A DNA stretch of 64,000 nucleotides, from contig JBFICW010000001.1 in NCBI GenBank assembly GCA_041581635.1, positions 91,094-155,093 of the forward strand. The letters run 5' to 3'. The notes under the pieces are model-generated. The model searched no databases and was not told where the DNA came from. It saw only the letters and a list, made by a program, of their open reading frames with translations. Shown piece after piece: positions 8,452 to 17,185 of the stretch. Both the position numbers and the translations under genes were made by a program. Source of the stretch: Porticoccus sp041581635 (GTDB lineage Bacteria > Pseudomonadota > Gammaproteobacteria > Pseudomonadales > Porticoccaceae). Within the stretch, counting starts at the first letter, position 1. Each line of letters begins with the position of its first letter.

Positions 8452-9714
8452 ATGGATAAGTTACTGATTTCTGGAGGTGGGCCGATCTCTGGGGAGATAC
8501 GTATTTCCGGCGCAAAAAATGCTGCCTTGCCTATTTTGGCGGCTACTTTACTGGTGGATGGTCCGGTGATGGTTTCCAATGTGCCGCACTTGCACGATAT
8601 CACCACAATGTTCGAGTTGCTGGGTTGCCTTGGGGTGACCGTCGTGTTGAATGAGAATATGCAGGTAGAGGTTGACGCCTCAACGCTTCACAGTCATGTA
8701 GCTCCCTATGATTTAGTTAAGACCATGCGGGCCTCTATTTTGGTGTTGGGCCCCATGTTGTCCAGGTTCGGCATTGCCAGTGTGTCTTTTCCTGGTGGCT
8801 GTGCTATTGGCAGTCGCCCGGTAGACTTGCATTTGCATGGCTTGAAAATGATGGGCGCTGAGATTGAGATTGAAGGCGGGTATATTAATGCTCGTAGTCG
8901 GGGGCGACTCAAGGGTGCTCATATCTTAATGGATACAGTTTCTGTCGGCGCTACTGAAAACCTGATGATGGCAGCTGCGCTGGCCGAAGGGCGAACAGTC
9001 ATTGAGAATGCCGCCAGAGAGCCTGAAATAGTGGATTTGGCCAATTGCCTAAATGTACTGGGAGGTAAGGTGTCGGGAATTGGGTCGACGACTCTGGTTA
9101 TTGATGGTGTGGAAAAGCTACACAGTGGTAGCTATCGGATCATGCCCGACCGGATAGAAACGGGGACCTATCTTGCAGCCGCAGCGGCCACACGGGGGAG
9201 GGTCAAGTTGAAAGATACTGACCCAAAAATTCTTGAGGCGGTGCTTCTGAAGCTGGAAGAAGCTGGTGCCAAGATTGAGGTGGGCGAAGATTGGATTCTA
9301 TTGGATATGGAGGGGCGTCGCCCCAAAGCTGTGAATTTTAAAACGGCACCTTATCCGGCATTTCCAACAGACATGCAGGCTCAACTAACGACGGTGAATG
9401 CGGTTGCAGAAGGTGTTGGTACTATTACGGAGACCATTTTTGAAAATCGCTTGGTGCAAGCCCATGAGTTGAATCGTATGGGGGCCAATATTACCTTGGA
9501 GGGTAATACGGCGATTGTTGTCGGAGTGGAGCGGTTAAAAGCTGCGCCAGTCATGGCCTCTGATTTACGTGCGTCTGCCAGTCTGGTGATTGCCGGGTTA
9601 GTGGCCGAGGGTGATACCATCGTTGATCGGATCTACCATATTGATCGCGGTTATGAGTGTATAGAAGAGAAGTTTCAGCAGCTGGGTGCCAATATTCGTC
9701 GGATTCCTGGTTGA
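8452..9714 (+). CDS. murA: UDP-N-acetylglucosamine 1-carboxyvinyltransferase MurA
   Basis: A 420-residue enolpyruvyl transferase that adds phosphoenolpyruvate to UDP-GlcNAc, the first committed step of peptidoglycan synthesis, in the cytoplasm. The N-terminal ISGAKNAALPILAATLL block binds substrate. Cys117 in PGGCAIGSRPVDLHLHG is the catalytic residue alkylated by fosfomycin in this family. The length is typical. It sits between ibaG and hisG with 78 and 58 bp gaps. Confidence 0.98.
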   Translation: MDKLLISGGGPISGEIRISGAKNAALPILAATLLVDGPVMVSNVPHLHDITTMFELLGCLGVTVVLNENMQVEVDASTLHSHVAPYDLVKTMRASILVLGPMLSRFGIASVSFPGGCAIGSRPVDLHLHGLKMMGAEIEIEGGYINARSRGRLKGAHILMDTVSVGATENLMMAAALAEGRTVIENAAREPEIVDLANCLNVLGGKVSGIGSTTLVIDGVEKLHSGSYRIMPDRIETGTYLAAAAATRGRVKLKDTDPKILEAVLLKLEEAGAKIEVGEDWILLDMEGRRPKAVNFKTAPYPAFPTDMQAQLTTVNAVAEGVGTITETIFENRLVQAHELNRMGANITLEGNTAIVVGVERLKAAPVMASDLRASASLVIAGLVAEGDTIVDRIYHIDRGYECIEEKFQQLGANIRRIPG

Positions 9715-9772
9715 GCTATTAAGATGATCGGGTTGATAGGGTTTTTAGCCAGATTGGGATATTGAGAGAATT

Positions 9773-10396
9773 ATGCAGATCACCATCGCGCTGACGAAAG
9801 GGCGTATTTTAAAGGAAACGCTGCCATTGCTGGCCCTTGCCGGAATTGAGCCCGCAGAGGATATCAGTGCAAGCCGTAAGTTGCTGTTTGATACAAATCG
9901 GAGTGACGTGCGATTGCTGGTGTTGCGTGGCTCCGATGTGCCGACTTATGTTCAGTTTGGTGCGGCAGACCTCGGCGTGGCGGGCAAGGATACATTGCTC
10001 GAGCACGGCGGAGATGGACTCTATGAGCCTTTGGATTTGGGTATTGCGGGCTGCCGCTTGATGACCGCAGGTGTTGTCGGTGTGGCGCCGAAAGAAGGTC
10101 GAATTCGGGTGGCCACCAAATATGTCAATATTGCCCGTCTTTTTTATGCTGAGCAGGGGCGCCAGGTGGACATTATTAAGCTCTATGGCGCGATGGAGCT
10201 GGCTCCCATTATGTCTTTGGCCGATGAGATAGTGGATATTGTGGACACAGGCAATACTCTCAAGGCCAATGGGCTTGAAGCGCGAGATGCTATTGCTGAG
10301 GTCAGTTCGCGTCTTATTGTGAATAAAGCTTCAATGAAGATGAAGCACCAAGCTATTCAGCAAATTGTCGATGATCTGAGCAAGGCGGTAGGTTGA
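9773..10396 (+). CDS. hisG: ATP phosphoribosyltransferase, short-form catalytic subunit HisG
   Basis: A 207-residue enzyme that joins ATP and PRPP in the first step of histidine synthesis. Motifs ITIALTKGRILKETLPLL and EIVDIVDTGNTLKANGL (PRPP loop) are clear. It is the short form lacking the C-terminal ACT-like regulatory domain, so by family rule it needs the HisRS-like partner HisZ for activity and histidine feedback. HisZ is not in the window. The hisG-hisD-hisC block behind murA matches Pseudomonas order. Confidence 0.96.
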   Translation: MQITIALTKGRILKETLPLLALAGIEPAEDISASRKLLFDTNRSDVRLLVLRGSDVPTYVQFGAADLGVAGKDTLLEHGGDGLYEPLDLGIAGCRLMTAGVVGVAPKEGRIRVATKYVNIARLFYAEQGRQVDIIKLYGAMELAPIMSLADEIVDIVDTGNTLKANGLEARDAIAEVSSRLIVNKASMKMKHQAIQQIVDDLSKAVG

Positions 10397-10401
10397 TAGT
10401 T

Positions 10402-11715
10402 ATGTCTAATCGGTTGATTGAAATAAAACAACTATCTTATTCGGATTCCGATTTTGAAGCTCGGCTGGAGCAATTGTTGGCTTGGGAGAATGTTTCGGTC
10501 GATAGCGTGGGGCAGGTCGTTGACGATATTCTGAAGGATGTTCGTCGCCGGGGTGATCAGGCGTTATTGGATTATACCAACCGTTTTGATCGGCGCGAGG
10601 TTGATTCCGCAGCGGAGTTGCAAGTCTCTCAGCAGGCGCTTCAAGACGCATTGGCGGGACTCGGGAGCGAAGAGCGGCAAGCATTGGAGTTGGCTGCTGA
10701 TCGAATTCGTCATTACCACCAGCATCAGAAACAGGATTCATGGCATTACCGAGAGCCCGATGGCACGCTGCTTGGTCAAAAAATCACACCGTTGGATCGA
10801 GTGGGTATCTATGTGCCGGGAGGCAAGGCGAGTTATCCGTCGTCTGTTTTGATGAATGCGATACCGGCAAAAGTGGCCGGTGTTAGTGAGATCGTGATGG
10901 TGGTTCCGGCGCCGGGAGGCGATTTGAACCCATTGGTTTTGGCCGCTGCAGCAATTGCGGGGGTTAGTCAGGTTTTTACTGTGGGTGGAGCCCAGGCAAT
11001 AGGGGCGCTAGCCTACGGGACGGAAACCGTTCCTCGTGTAGATAAGATTGTCGGCCCCGGTAATATTTACGTTGCTACCGCAAAAAAAGCTGTATTTGGT
11101 ACTGTTGGGTTGGATATGGTGGCGGGGCCATCGGAGATTTTGGTGGTTTGTGATGGGGCAACGAACCCTGATTGGATTGCTATGGATCTCTTTTCCCAGG
11201 CAGAGCATGATGAAGATGCCCAGTCAATTTTGATCAGCCCGGATGTTGAGTTTCTGGCGCGGGTGAAAGCCAGTATGGAAAGACTGCTTCCCACCATGGA
11301 GAGGGCTGACATTATTAGGAGTGCTCTGGAAAATAGAAGTGCTCTCATTGGCGTGTCGAATATGGCTGAGGCGGTAAGCTTAATCAACAGGGCTGCACCG
11401 GAGCACTTGGAGTTGTCTGTGGCCGATCCGGAAGCTTTGTTGCCTCAAATTCGTCATGCTGGCGCCATTTTTATGGGTCGTTATACCGCCGAAGCGCTGG
11501 GGGATTACTGTGCGGGGCCTAATCATGTTCTGCCAACCTCCGCCACGGCTCGGTTTTCCTCGCCACTGGGCGTCTATGATTTTCAGAAGCGTACATCGTT
11601 GATTATGTGTTCTGCTGACGGAGCTTCAACCCTGGGCAGAACCGCTTCTGTTCTGGCTCGTGGTGAAACGTTAACCGCACACGCGCGTTCTGCCGAATAC
11701 CGAATCAAAGACTAA
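10402..11715 (+). CDS. hisD: Histidinol dehydrogenase HisD
   Basis: A 437-residue zinc enzyme that oxidises L-histidinol to L-histidine in two NAD+-dependent steps. The NAD-binding and substrate regions include DRVGIYVPGGKASYPSSVLM and KIVGPGNIYVATAKK. The zinc-ligand region shows AEHDEDAQS, and NHVLPTSATARFSS is the family signature. The frame could begin at a TTG at 10393 overlapping the hisG stop; the ATG at 10402 (MSNRLIEIKQL) is the better start. Cotranscription with hisG is likely. Confidence 0.97.
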   Translation: MSNRLIEIKQLSYSDSDFEARLEQLLAWENVSVDSVGQVVDDILKDVRRRGDQALLDYTNRFDRREVDSAAELQVSQQALQDALAGLGSEERQALELAADRIRHYHQHQKQDSWHYREPDGTLLGQKITPLDRVGIYVPGGKASYPSSVLMNAIPAKVAGVSEIVMVVPAPGGDLNPLVLAAAAIAGVSQVFTVGGAQAIGALAYGTETVPRVDKIVGPGNIYVATAKKAVFGTVGLDMVAGPSEILVVCDGATNPDWIAMDLFSQAEHDEDAQSILISPDVEFLARVKASMERLLPTMERADIIRSALENRSALIGVSNMAEAVSLINRAAPEHLELSVADPEALLPQIRHAGAIFMGRYTAEALGDYCAGPNHVLPTSATARFSSPLGVYDFQKRTSLIMCSADGASTLGRTASVLARGETLTAHARSAEYRIKD

Positions 11716-11732
11716 CTGGTAGTATTTATATT

Positions 11733-12803
11733 ATGTCCGGTAATAAGTTCTGGAGTGATATTGTTAGCGAGCTGGATCCCTATGTTCCGGGTGAGCAGCC
11801 CAAGTTGCCGAATCTAGTTAAACTCAATACCAATGAAAACCCCTACGGGCCATCCCCCAAAGTACTTGAAGCTATCTCGGCCGAGTTGGGTGATGGTCTG
11901 CGTCTCTACCCCGATCCTAATGCAGACTGTTTAAAGCAAGCGATCTCAGATTACTATGGTGTGGGTCGTGACTGGGTGTTTGTGGGCAATGGTTCTGATG
12001 AGGTGCTGGCGCATATTTTTCAGGCATTGATGAAGCATGAACAGCCAATCCTGTTTCCGGATATTACCTATAGCTTTTATCCCGTGTACTGTGGTCTCTA
12101 CAAGGTCTCTTTTGAGCTTGTGCCGCTGGCCAAAGATTTGACCATACAGGTTCAAGATTATAACAAGCCCAATGGGGGGGTTATTTTCCCAAACCCCAAT
12201 GCGCCGACTGGTAGGCTGCTGTCGTTGGTGGAGATAGAGTCATTGTTGCAGTGTAATCAGCAGTCAGTTGTGGTGGTTGATGAGGCCTATATTGATTTTG
12301 GTGGTAACAGTGCCGTTGCATTGGTGGATCGCTTTCCCAATTTATTGGTAACTCAGACCCTATCCAAATCTCGATCTCTTGCAGGTTTGAGGGTTGGTTT
12401 TGCTATTGGTTGTCCGTCGTTGATTGAGGCATTGGAGCGGGTTAAAAATAGCTTTAACTCCTATCCGCTCGATAAGCTTGCGATCGCCGGTGGTGTTGCT
12501 GCAATAGAAGATGACGTCTATTTTCAACAGACCCGCCAGGCAGTGATTGATAGTCGTGAGCAGTTGAGATCAGGCTTGCGCAACCTGGGGTTTCAGGTGT
12601 TACCGTCAGCGGCAAATTTTGTGTTTGTTTCTCATCCGGCTTTTGATGCGGCAGAATTGTCCGCGGGTCTTCGTGAGCAGGGCGTGATCGTTCGTCACTT
12701 TAAACAGAGCCGGATTGATCAATATTTGCGTATTACTGTTGGTCGTCCCGATCAGAATGCGCGATTGTTGGATGTATTGACGGTATTGCTCGGTCAGAAA
12801 TGA
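11733..12803 (+). CDS. hisC: Histidinol-phosphate aminotransferase HisC
   Basis: A 356-residue fold-type I PLP enzyme that transaminates imidazole-acetol phosphate to histidinol phosphate. LNTNENPYGPSP is the N-terminal substrate loop; Lys212 in TLSKSRSLAGLRVGFA is the expected Schiff-base lysine, with Asp and Tyr in VVDEAYIDF. It lies 17 bp after hisD. Some HisC enzymes also act on aromatic amino acids; substrate range is not readable here. A hairpin overlaps its stop codon. Confidence 0.95.
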   Translation: MSGNKFWSDIVSELDPYVPGEQPKLPNLVKLNTNENPYGPSPKVLEAISAELGDGLRLYPDPNADCLKQAISDYYGVGRDWVFVGNGSDEVLAHIFQALMKHEQPILFPDITYSFYPVYCGLYKVSFELVPLAKDLTIQVQDYNKPNGGVIFPNPNAPTGRLLSLVEIESLLQCNQQSVVVVDEAYIDFGGNSAVALVDRFPNLLVTQTLSKSRSLAGLRVGFAIGCPSLIEALERVKNSFNSYPLDKLAIAGGVAAIEDDVYFQQTRQAVIDSREQLRSGLRNLGFQVLPSAANFVFVSHPAFDAAELSAGLREQGVIVRHFKQSRIDQYLRITVGRPDQNARLLDVLTVLLGQK

Positions 12804-12818
12804 GAGGTCTCTCATTTC
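12797..12818. terminator. Perfect hairpin between convergent hisC and degS
   Basis: GAAATGAGA and TCTCATTTC pair perfectly around a four-base loop, overlapping the hisC stop. The following bases (GGTTTGTTTG) give only a weak U-tract on the plus strand, and on the minus strand the hairpin follows the degS stop. A bidirectional terminator is likely but not certain. Confidence 0.55.
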
Positions 12819-12832
12819 GGTTTGTTTGTGGT

Positions 12833-13981
12833 CTATTCAACCGTAGGGCGAGTGCCTGCAACGGCCATCATGGTGCTGCTTTCTCCGCCGCGTAATATGT
12901 CAAGTTTCACCGAGTCCCCCGGTGACAGGTCGGCAATCATATTCATGCTTCGTTCGGTATCTATCACCCAGTAGTCGTTAATGCGAGTAATAATGTCGCC
13001 TGATTGCAGGCCCGCTAAGTGTGCGGGGCTGCCACGGTAGATGCTGGTGATAACCAGGCCGGAGGGTGGGTTGAGGTCGAGTAGCGCTGCGGCTTGTCTG
13101 GTAAGAGGGCGGGCTTCCACACCCAGCCAGCCTCTAATCACTCGGCCGTGCTTAATGATATCTTCTAGTACTTTGATTGCCGTGTTGCCCGGGATGGCGA
13201 AACCAATGCCGACCGACGAGCCGGTGCGATCCAGAATGGCAGAGTTGATGCCAAGTAGATTGCCGTAGGCATCAACTAGTGCGCCACCAGAGTTGCCGGG
13301 ATTGATGGCGGCGTCTGTCTGAATAAAGTTTTCAAACGTATTGAGCCCCAAACCATTGCGTCCCGTTGCGCTGATGATCCCCTGTGATACCGATTGCCCC
13401 ACGCCAAAAGGATTGCCGATGGCAAGAACTACATCGCCCACGCTGACTTGGTTGGGGTCGCCAATGCTGATGGGGGTAAGTTGGTCGAGGTCTGCCTTTA
13501 GAACGGCTAAGTCGGTTTCTGGGTCTCTGCCGACCACTTGGACCATAGCCTCTCGACCATCCTGTAACTGGATCACAATCTGGTCTGCACCTTCAACAAC
13601 GTGATTGTTGGTGAGGACGTAACCGTCTGGCGTGATAATAACGCCGGATCCCAGTGAGGATTGCATCCTTTGTTGTTGTGGAAGGTTGCTGCTATTGAAG
13701 AAGCGTTGAAAAAAGGGGTCGTCCAGAAGGGGGTGGCGTGATTGTACAAGCTTTTTCTGCGTGTAGATGTTTACAACTGAGGGGGATGCCCGGCGTACTG
13801 CTGCAGCATATGATGCCGGGCCTGACCACTCGGTGTGCGCTTCAGGCGACAAGTCTGCAGTTTCCATGACGCTGTTATTATTAAGCGCTTCAGGGAAAAG
13901 TAGCAACATGACGGCTGCGGCCAGCAATCCGGCAATAGCTGGCCAGCTTATGTAGCGTAATACCCGGTAAAAAGTGGACAC
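12833..13981 (-). CDS. degS: Periplasmic serine protease of the DegS/AlgW type
   Basis: An inner-membrane-anchored HtrA-family protease of 382 residues. One N-terminal transmembrane helix (about residues 8-30) precedes a trypsin-like domain with the triad His127 (TNNHVVEG), Asp157 (ETDLAVL) and Ser231 (INPGNSGGA), then one PDZ domain (about 275-370). A single PDZ plus a membrane anchor points to DegS/AlgW, which senses misfolded porins and cuts anti-sigma factor RseA to release sigma-E. The longer frame begins with TTG, but AGGAGG five bases before the GTG at 13981 fixes the start there. rseA/rseB are not in the window. Confidence 0.93.
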   Translation of the reverse strand: MSTFYRVLRYISWPAIAGLLAAAVMLLLFPEALNNNSVMETADLSPEAHTEWSGPASYAAAVRRASPSVVNIYTQKKLVQSRHPLLDDPFFQRFFNSSNLPQQQRMQSSLGSGVIITPDGYVLTNNHVVEGADQIVIQLQDGREAMVQVVGRDPETDLAVLKADLDQLTPISIGDPNQVSVGDVVLAIGNPFGVGQSVSQGIISATGRNGLGLNTFENFIQTDAAINPGNSGGALVDAYGNLLGINSAILDRTGSSVGIGFAIPGNTAIKVLEDIIKHGRVIRGWLGVEARPLTRQAAALLDLNPPSGLVITSIYRGSPAHLAGLQSGDIITRINDYWVIDTERSMNMIADLSPGDSVKLDILRGGESSTMMAVAGTRPTVE

Positions 13982-14106
13982 TGCCACCTCCTGTCGTTCA
14001 ACTGGCAATTATTATGGCACAAATGTGAATAGGGTCGAGGGCGTGAGTGCTGGCAGCTAGACGCCTCGCTCACAGAGCATTAATTGATTAGCAATAATGA
14101 GCTGTT

Positions 14107-14619
14107 TTAGCTTATTTTAAGCGTTGGATCTTCCTCGTCATCATTTTTAGTGTCTGTGCTCAAGTCATCTTTCAGGTGAGGAGGTTTGAGTGTCTGGGTG
14201 TCCTCTTTGAGCCCATATTCTTCACTCAAAATGCCACCGGGAACTTTGGGTGCATAATCTTTGGGTGGCTCGGGGGTGTCTCCTGAGATTACATTTCCCT
14301 TGTCTTCATTGCGCCCAAAACCAGCATCAATCAATTTGCGACTGATCTCCGGATTTGTGAGGTGCATAGCGCTGGTGGCAAGGTGTTCGTGAACATCTCG
14401 ATAGCTGTGAGATAAGTTGTTGATCAGTTCGGAGGTTTTAACAAAGTGTTCAGTAACCTCTTGCTGATAGTTTTTAATCTGTTCCTGGGATTCTTGTAGT
14501 TTGCCCTCTAGGTCCTTTCGTTCACGTGCTTGAGGGTGAAGTGTTCGAGCCAAGACAAAGCCAATGATCAGGCCGATTGCTAGAGCCGCTAGTCCGATTA
14601 GTAGGGTTGAGGTGGTCAA
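14107..14619 (-). CDS. zapG: Cell-division/envelope protein ZapG (YhcB, DUF1043)
   Basis: A 170-residue protein with one N-terminal transmembrane segment (LLIGLAALAIGLIIGFVLA, about residues 6-24), a coiled coil at about 28-60 (ERKDLEGKLQESQEQIKNYQQ) and a polar, acidic tail ending in DDEEDPTLKIS. YhcB in E. coli links division, cell-wall synthesis and envelope shape, with no known enzymatic activity. Placement between degS and zapE/rplM is conserved. It is divergent from zapE across a 194 bp gap in which I see no confident promoter. Confidence 0.9.
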   Translation of the reverse strand: MTTSTLLIGLAALAIGLIIGFVLARTLHPQARERKDLEGKLQESQEQIKNYQQEVTEHFVKTSELINNLSHSYRDVHEHLATSAMHLTNPEISRKLIDAGFGRNEDKGNVISGDTPEPPKDYAPKVPGGILSEEYGLKEDTQTLKPPHLKDDLSTDTKNDDEEDPTLKIS

Positions 14620-14813
14620 GCCATTGCCTCCAAGGTGTTGGGTTAAAAAAGTGATGCCTGTAGTCTGAAAGATGCGGGGGCTGGAGGCAACAATTTTTAG
14701 TGGCTATTTTGTGTGTGTTGAGTGATTTAAATTTTCCTGGGTTGCTAATCAGTGAGCGCATCGCTACAGTTCACGCCCAATTTGTTTATCAATGTTTAGT
14801 TGTCTAGCGAGCT

Positions 14814-15953
14814 ATGTCACAAGCTGCTTTATCTATACCGCTGTCACCATCCGAAAGGTATCGTCAAGATCTGAGTGGTGAGGGGTTTACTTACGATGCA
14901 TCTCAGGAGTTGGCAGTTGGCTACCTGCAGGCCCTCTATGATGAGCTGGTTCGAGATGCTGGCGGCGAGGAGCCGACTGGATTGTTGGCAAATATCAGGC
15001 GTAGGTTCGCAAGGCCGGAAACTGTCGCCCCTGTGAAAGGATTGTACTTCTGGGGGGGCGTGGGTCGTGGTAAGACCTATCTGATGGATAACTTTTATGA
15101 AAGCCTCCCTTTTGAACAGAAAATGCGAGCTCACTTCCATCGTTTTATGCGTCGGGTGCACCAAGAGTTAAAAGGGTTAAAAGGGGAAAAGAACCCTCTG
15201 GAGAAGGTGGCTGATCGTATAGCCATGGAAGCCAGGGTTATATGCTTTGATGAGTTCTTTGTATCCGATATTACCGATGCGATGTTGTTGGGTACCTTGC
15301 TGGAGCTATTGTTCGCTCGTCGAGTGACGCTGGTGGCGACCTCCAATATTGTGCCTGATCATTTATATGCGAATGGGCTTCAGCGGAAGCGTTTTCTGCC
15401 AACGATTGCTCTACTAAACAAACACACTGAGGTTGTCAATGTCGATGGCGGGGTGGATTACCGACTTCGTGCTCTTGAGCGTGCAGAACTCTTTCATCAG
15501 CCATTAGATGATAATGCCGAAAATGCATTGATGTTGGCTTTTAATGGGTTGACGCCGGCGCTTGGCGAAGTGAGAGAGCGTGTCAATATTGAGGCTGAAG
15601 GCCGTGGAATTTTATGTCGGTATGTGGCTGAGGATGTTGTTTGGTTTGACTTTGATGTGATATGTAGCATTCCTCGCAGTCAGTACGATTATATTGAGTT
15701 GGCGCGTGAGTTTCATGCTGTACTGGTGAGTGGGGTCAGGCAAATGGGGCTTAAAAATGATGATAATGCCCGACGTTTTATCAATATGGTCGATGAATTC
15801 TATGATCGGAACGTGAAGTTGGTGTTGTCTGCCGAGGTGGATGTGCACTCTCTTTATACCGATGGCCGGCTGGGCTTTGAGTTTCAGCGTACCGAAAGCC
15901 GTTTGTTGGAAATGCAGTCCCACGAGTATCTGGAAAAGCCGCATCGCCCTTGA
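14814..15953 (+). CDS. zapE: Cell division ATPase ZapE (AFG1 family)
   Basis: A 379-residue AFG1-type AAA ATPase. Walker A is GGVGRGKT at residues 81-88; Walker B is VICFDEFFVSDITDAM, followed by sensor TSNIVPD. In E. coli ZapE meets FtsZ at the constricting ring and is needed under heat or low-oxygen growth. The gene is divergent from zapG and precedes rplM, a conserved arrangement. Confidence 0.95.
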   Translation: MSQAALSIPLSPSERYRQDLSGEGFTYDASQELAVGYLQALYDELVRDAGGEEPTGLLANIRRRFARPETVAPVKGLYFWGGVGRGKTYLMDNFYESLPFEQKMRAHFHRFMRRVHQELKGLKGEKNPLEKVADRIAMEARVICFDEFFVSDITDAMLLGTLLELLFARRVTLVATSNIVPDHLYANGLQRKRFLPTIALLNKHTEVVNVDGGVDYRLRALERAELFHQPLDDNAENALMLAFNGLTPALGEVRERVNIEAEGRGILCRYVAEDVVWFDFDVICSIPRSQYDYIELAREFHAVLVSGVRQMGLKNDDNARRFINMVDEFYDRNVKLVLSAEVDVHSLYTDGRLGFEFQRTESRLLEMQSHEYLEKPHRP

Positions 15954-16170
15954 GCTAATAGCCAGTGTTGGTCTGAACCTGTTTTGCGATGATTATTGTA
16001 TCGTTCGCCCGTTGGGGCGGGTCTTGCTGGTGTGTCGCAATGAGAGGCATAAGAAAAGTTATTCTTTTTGGATGAAAAGCCCCTTGTAAAGCCCATGCCC
16101 CATCTGTAAAATGCGCCCTCCTTTTGGTAAGCCCCATTAGGGAAGCCCCAAAAATTTCAGGCAGGAAAAG
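15954..16170 (+). promoter_or_regulatory. Leader/intergenic region before rplM with a hairpin and AAGCCC repeats
   Basis: A 217 bp gap between zapE and rplM. A small hairpin CGCCC-GTTG-GGGCG lies at 16006-16019 without a U-tract. Four copies of AAGCCC(C) occur at 16077-16083, 16089-16094, 16129-16135 and 16143-16149. In E. coli the rplM leader is the site of autogenous control by L13; these repeats could be part of such a leader, but that is inference. I could not pick a confident -35/-10 pair. The ribosome site is GGCAGGAAAAG just before the rplM ATG. Confidence 0.4.
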
Positions 16171-16599
16171 ATGAAAACATATAGTGCGAAGCCAGAGACC
16201 GTCCAGCGCGATTGGTTTGTTGTTGATGCAGAAGATAAGACGCTGGGTCGTTTAGCGGCCGATGTTGCTTCACGCCTGCGCGGCAAGCATAAGCCAGAGT
16301 TCACGCCTCACGTTGATACAGGCGATTACATCGTAATTATCAACGCCGAGAAAGTTCGCGTTACTGGTAACAAGGCAAAAGACAAAATTTATCACCATCA
16401 CACGGGTTACCCCGGTGGTTTAAAGTCCATCAGTTTTGAAAAGCTGATTGATAAAGCTCCTGAGCGTACCATTCAGAGTGCTGTAAAAGGCATGTTGCCG
16501 AAAGGCCCTCTGGGTAATGCTATGTTCAAGAAACTTAAAGTTTATGCAGGCGCCGAGCATCCACATACAGCTCAGCAGCCTAAAGAACTGAATATCTGA
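16171..16599 (+). CDS. rplM: 50S ribosomal protein L13
   Basis: A 142-residue L13, an early-assembling large-subunit protein. Recognised from DWFVVDAEDKTLGRLA, the KVRVTGNKAKDKIYHHHTGYPGG block and the C-terminal VYAGAEHPHTAQQP. Length equals E. coli L13. It is followed 13 bp later by rpsI, the universal rplM-rpsI pair; both are read from the leader upstream. Confidence 0.98.
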   Translation: MKTYSAKPETVQRDWFVVDAEDKTLGRLAADVASRLRGKHKPEFTPHVDTGDYIVIINAEKVRVTGNKAKDKIYHHHTGYPGGLKSISFEKLIDKAPERTIQSAVKGMLPKGPLGNAMFKKLKVYAGAEHPHTAQQPKELNI

Positions 16600-16612
16600 C
16601 GGATAGTTAATT

Positions 16613-17005
16613 ATGGCAGACACTCAATACTACGGCACTGGTCGCCGCAAAACCTCATCAGCGAGGGTTTTTCTGGCAAATGGTAGCGGTAATGTTACGG
16701 TTAATAACCGAACTTTAGATCAATATTTCGGGCGTGAAGTGGCTCGTATGATTGTTCGTCAACCGCTCGAGTTGGTTGATAGCGTGGAAAAATTTGATCT
16801 TAAAATCACTGTTGCCGGCGGTGGTAGTTTTGGGCAGGCTGGGGCGATTCGTCACGGTATTGCCAGAGCGCTGTTGCAGTATGATGAAAATCTGCGCGGT
16901 GATCTACGAAAGGCTGGATTCTTAACGCGTGATGCCCGTGAGGTTGAGCGTAAGAAGGTCGGCTTGCACAAAGCACGTAAGCGTCCACAATTCTCCAAGC
17001 GTTAA
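16613..17005 (+). CDS. rpsI: 30S ribosomal protein S9
   Basis: A 130-residue S9. Key blocks are YGTGRRKTSSARVFL at the N-terminus and the basic tail KARKRPQFSKR, whose last Arg reaches the P-site tRNA in known ribosomes. It is the second gene of the rplM-rpsI operon and is followed by a strong terminator at 17021-17053. Confidence 0.98.
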   Translation: MADTQYYGTGRRKTSSARVFLANGSGNVTVNNRTLDQYFGREVARMIVRQPLELVDSVEKFDLKITVAGGGSFGQAGAIRHGIARALLQYDENLRGDLRKAGFLTRDAREVERKKVGLHKARKRPQFSKR

Positions 17006-17020
17006 TTGTTGTCCTTATCA

Positions 17021-17053
17021 AAAAAACCCGGTTCTTTTTGACCGGGTTTTTTT
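17021..17053 (+). terminator. Rho-independent terminator after rpsI
   Basis: AAAAACCCGGT pairs with ACCGGGTTTTT around the loop TCTTTTTG, and the 3' arm runs into seven T residues. It closes the rplM-rpsI transcript. Confidence 0.9.
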
Positions 17054-17096
17054 AGCTCTAAAATAAGTGCTAGTCCAATTGTAATGGGGCATTGCC

Positions 17097-17125
17097 TTGT
17101 AAAAAGTACGTGTTTTCATTACTAT
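17097..17125 (+). promoter_or_regulatory. Possible sigma-70 promoter for the cytochrome bc1 genes
   Basis: TTGTAA at 17097-17102 and TACTAT at 17120-17125 are separated by 17 bases, about 60 bp before the petA start and after the rpsI terminator. Each hexamer matches consensus at four of six positions, so this is only a plausible candidate. Confidence 0.35.
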
Positions 17126-17185
17126 TGCACGCCATTTTGTACACATAAAAAATTTGCCAACCTTTGCTGTTAACGGGAGAACGTC

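Noticed and set aside
10393..10401. TTG start for hisD overlapping hisG
   Set aside because: An ATG follows three codons later with acceptable spacing to an AGG; TTG adds nothing conserved.
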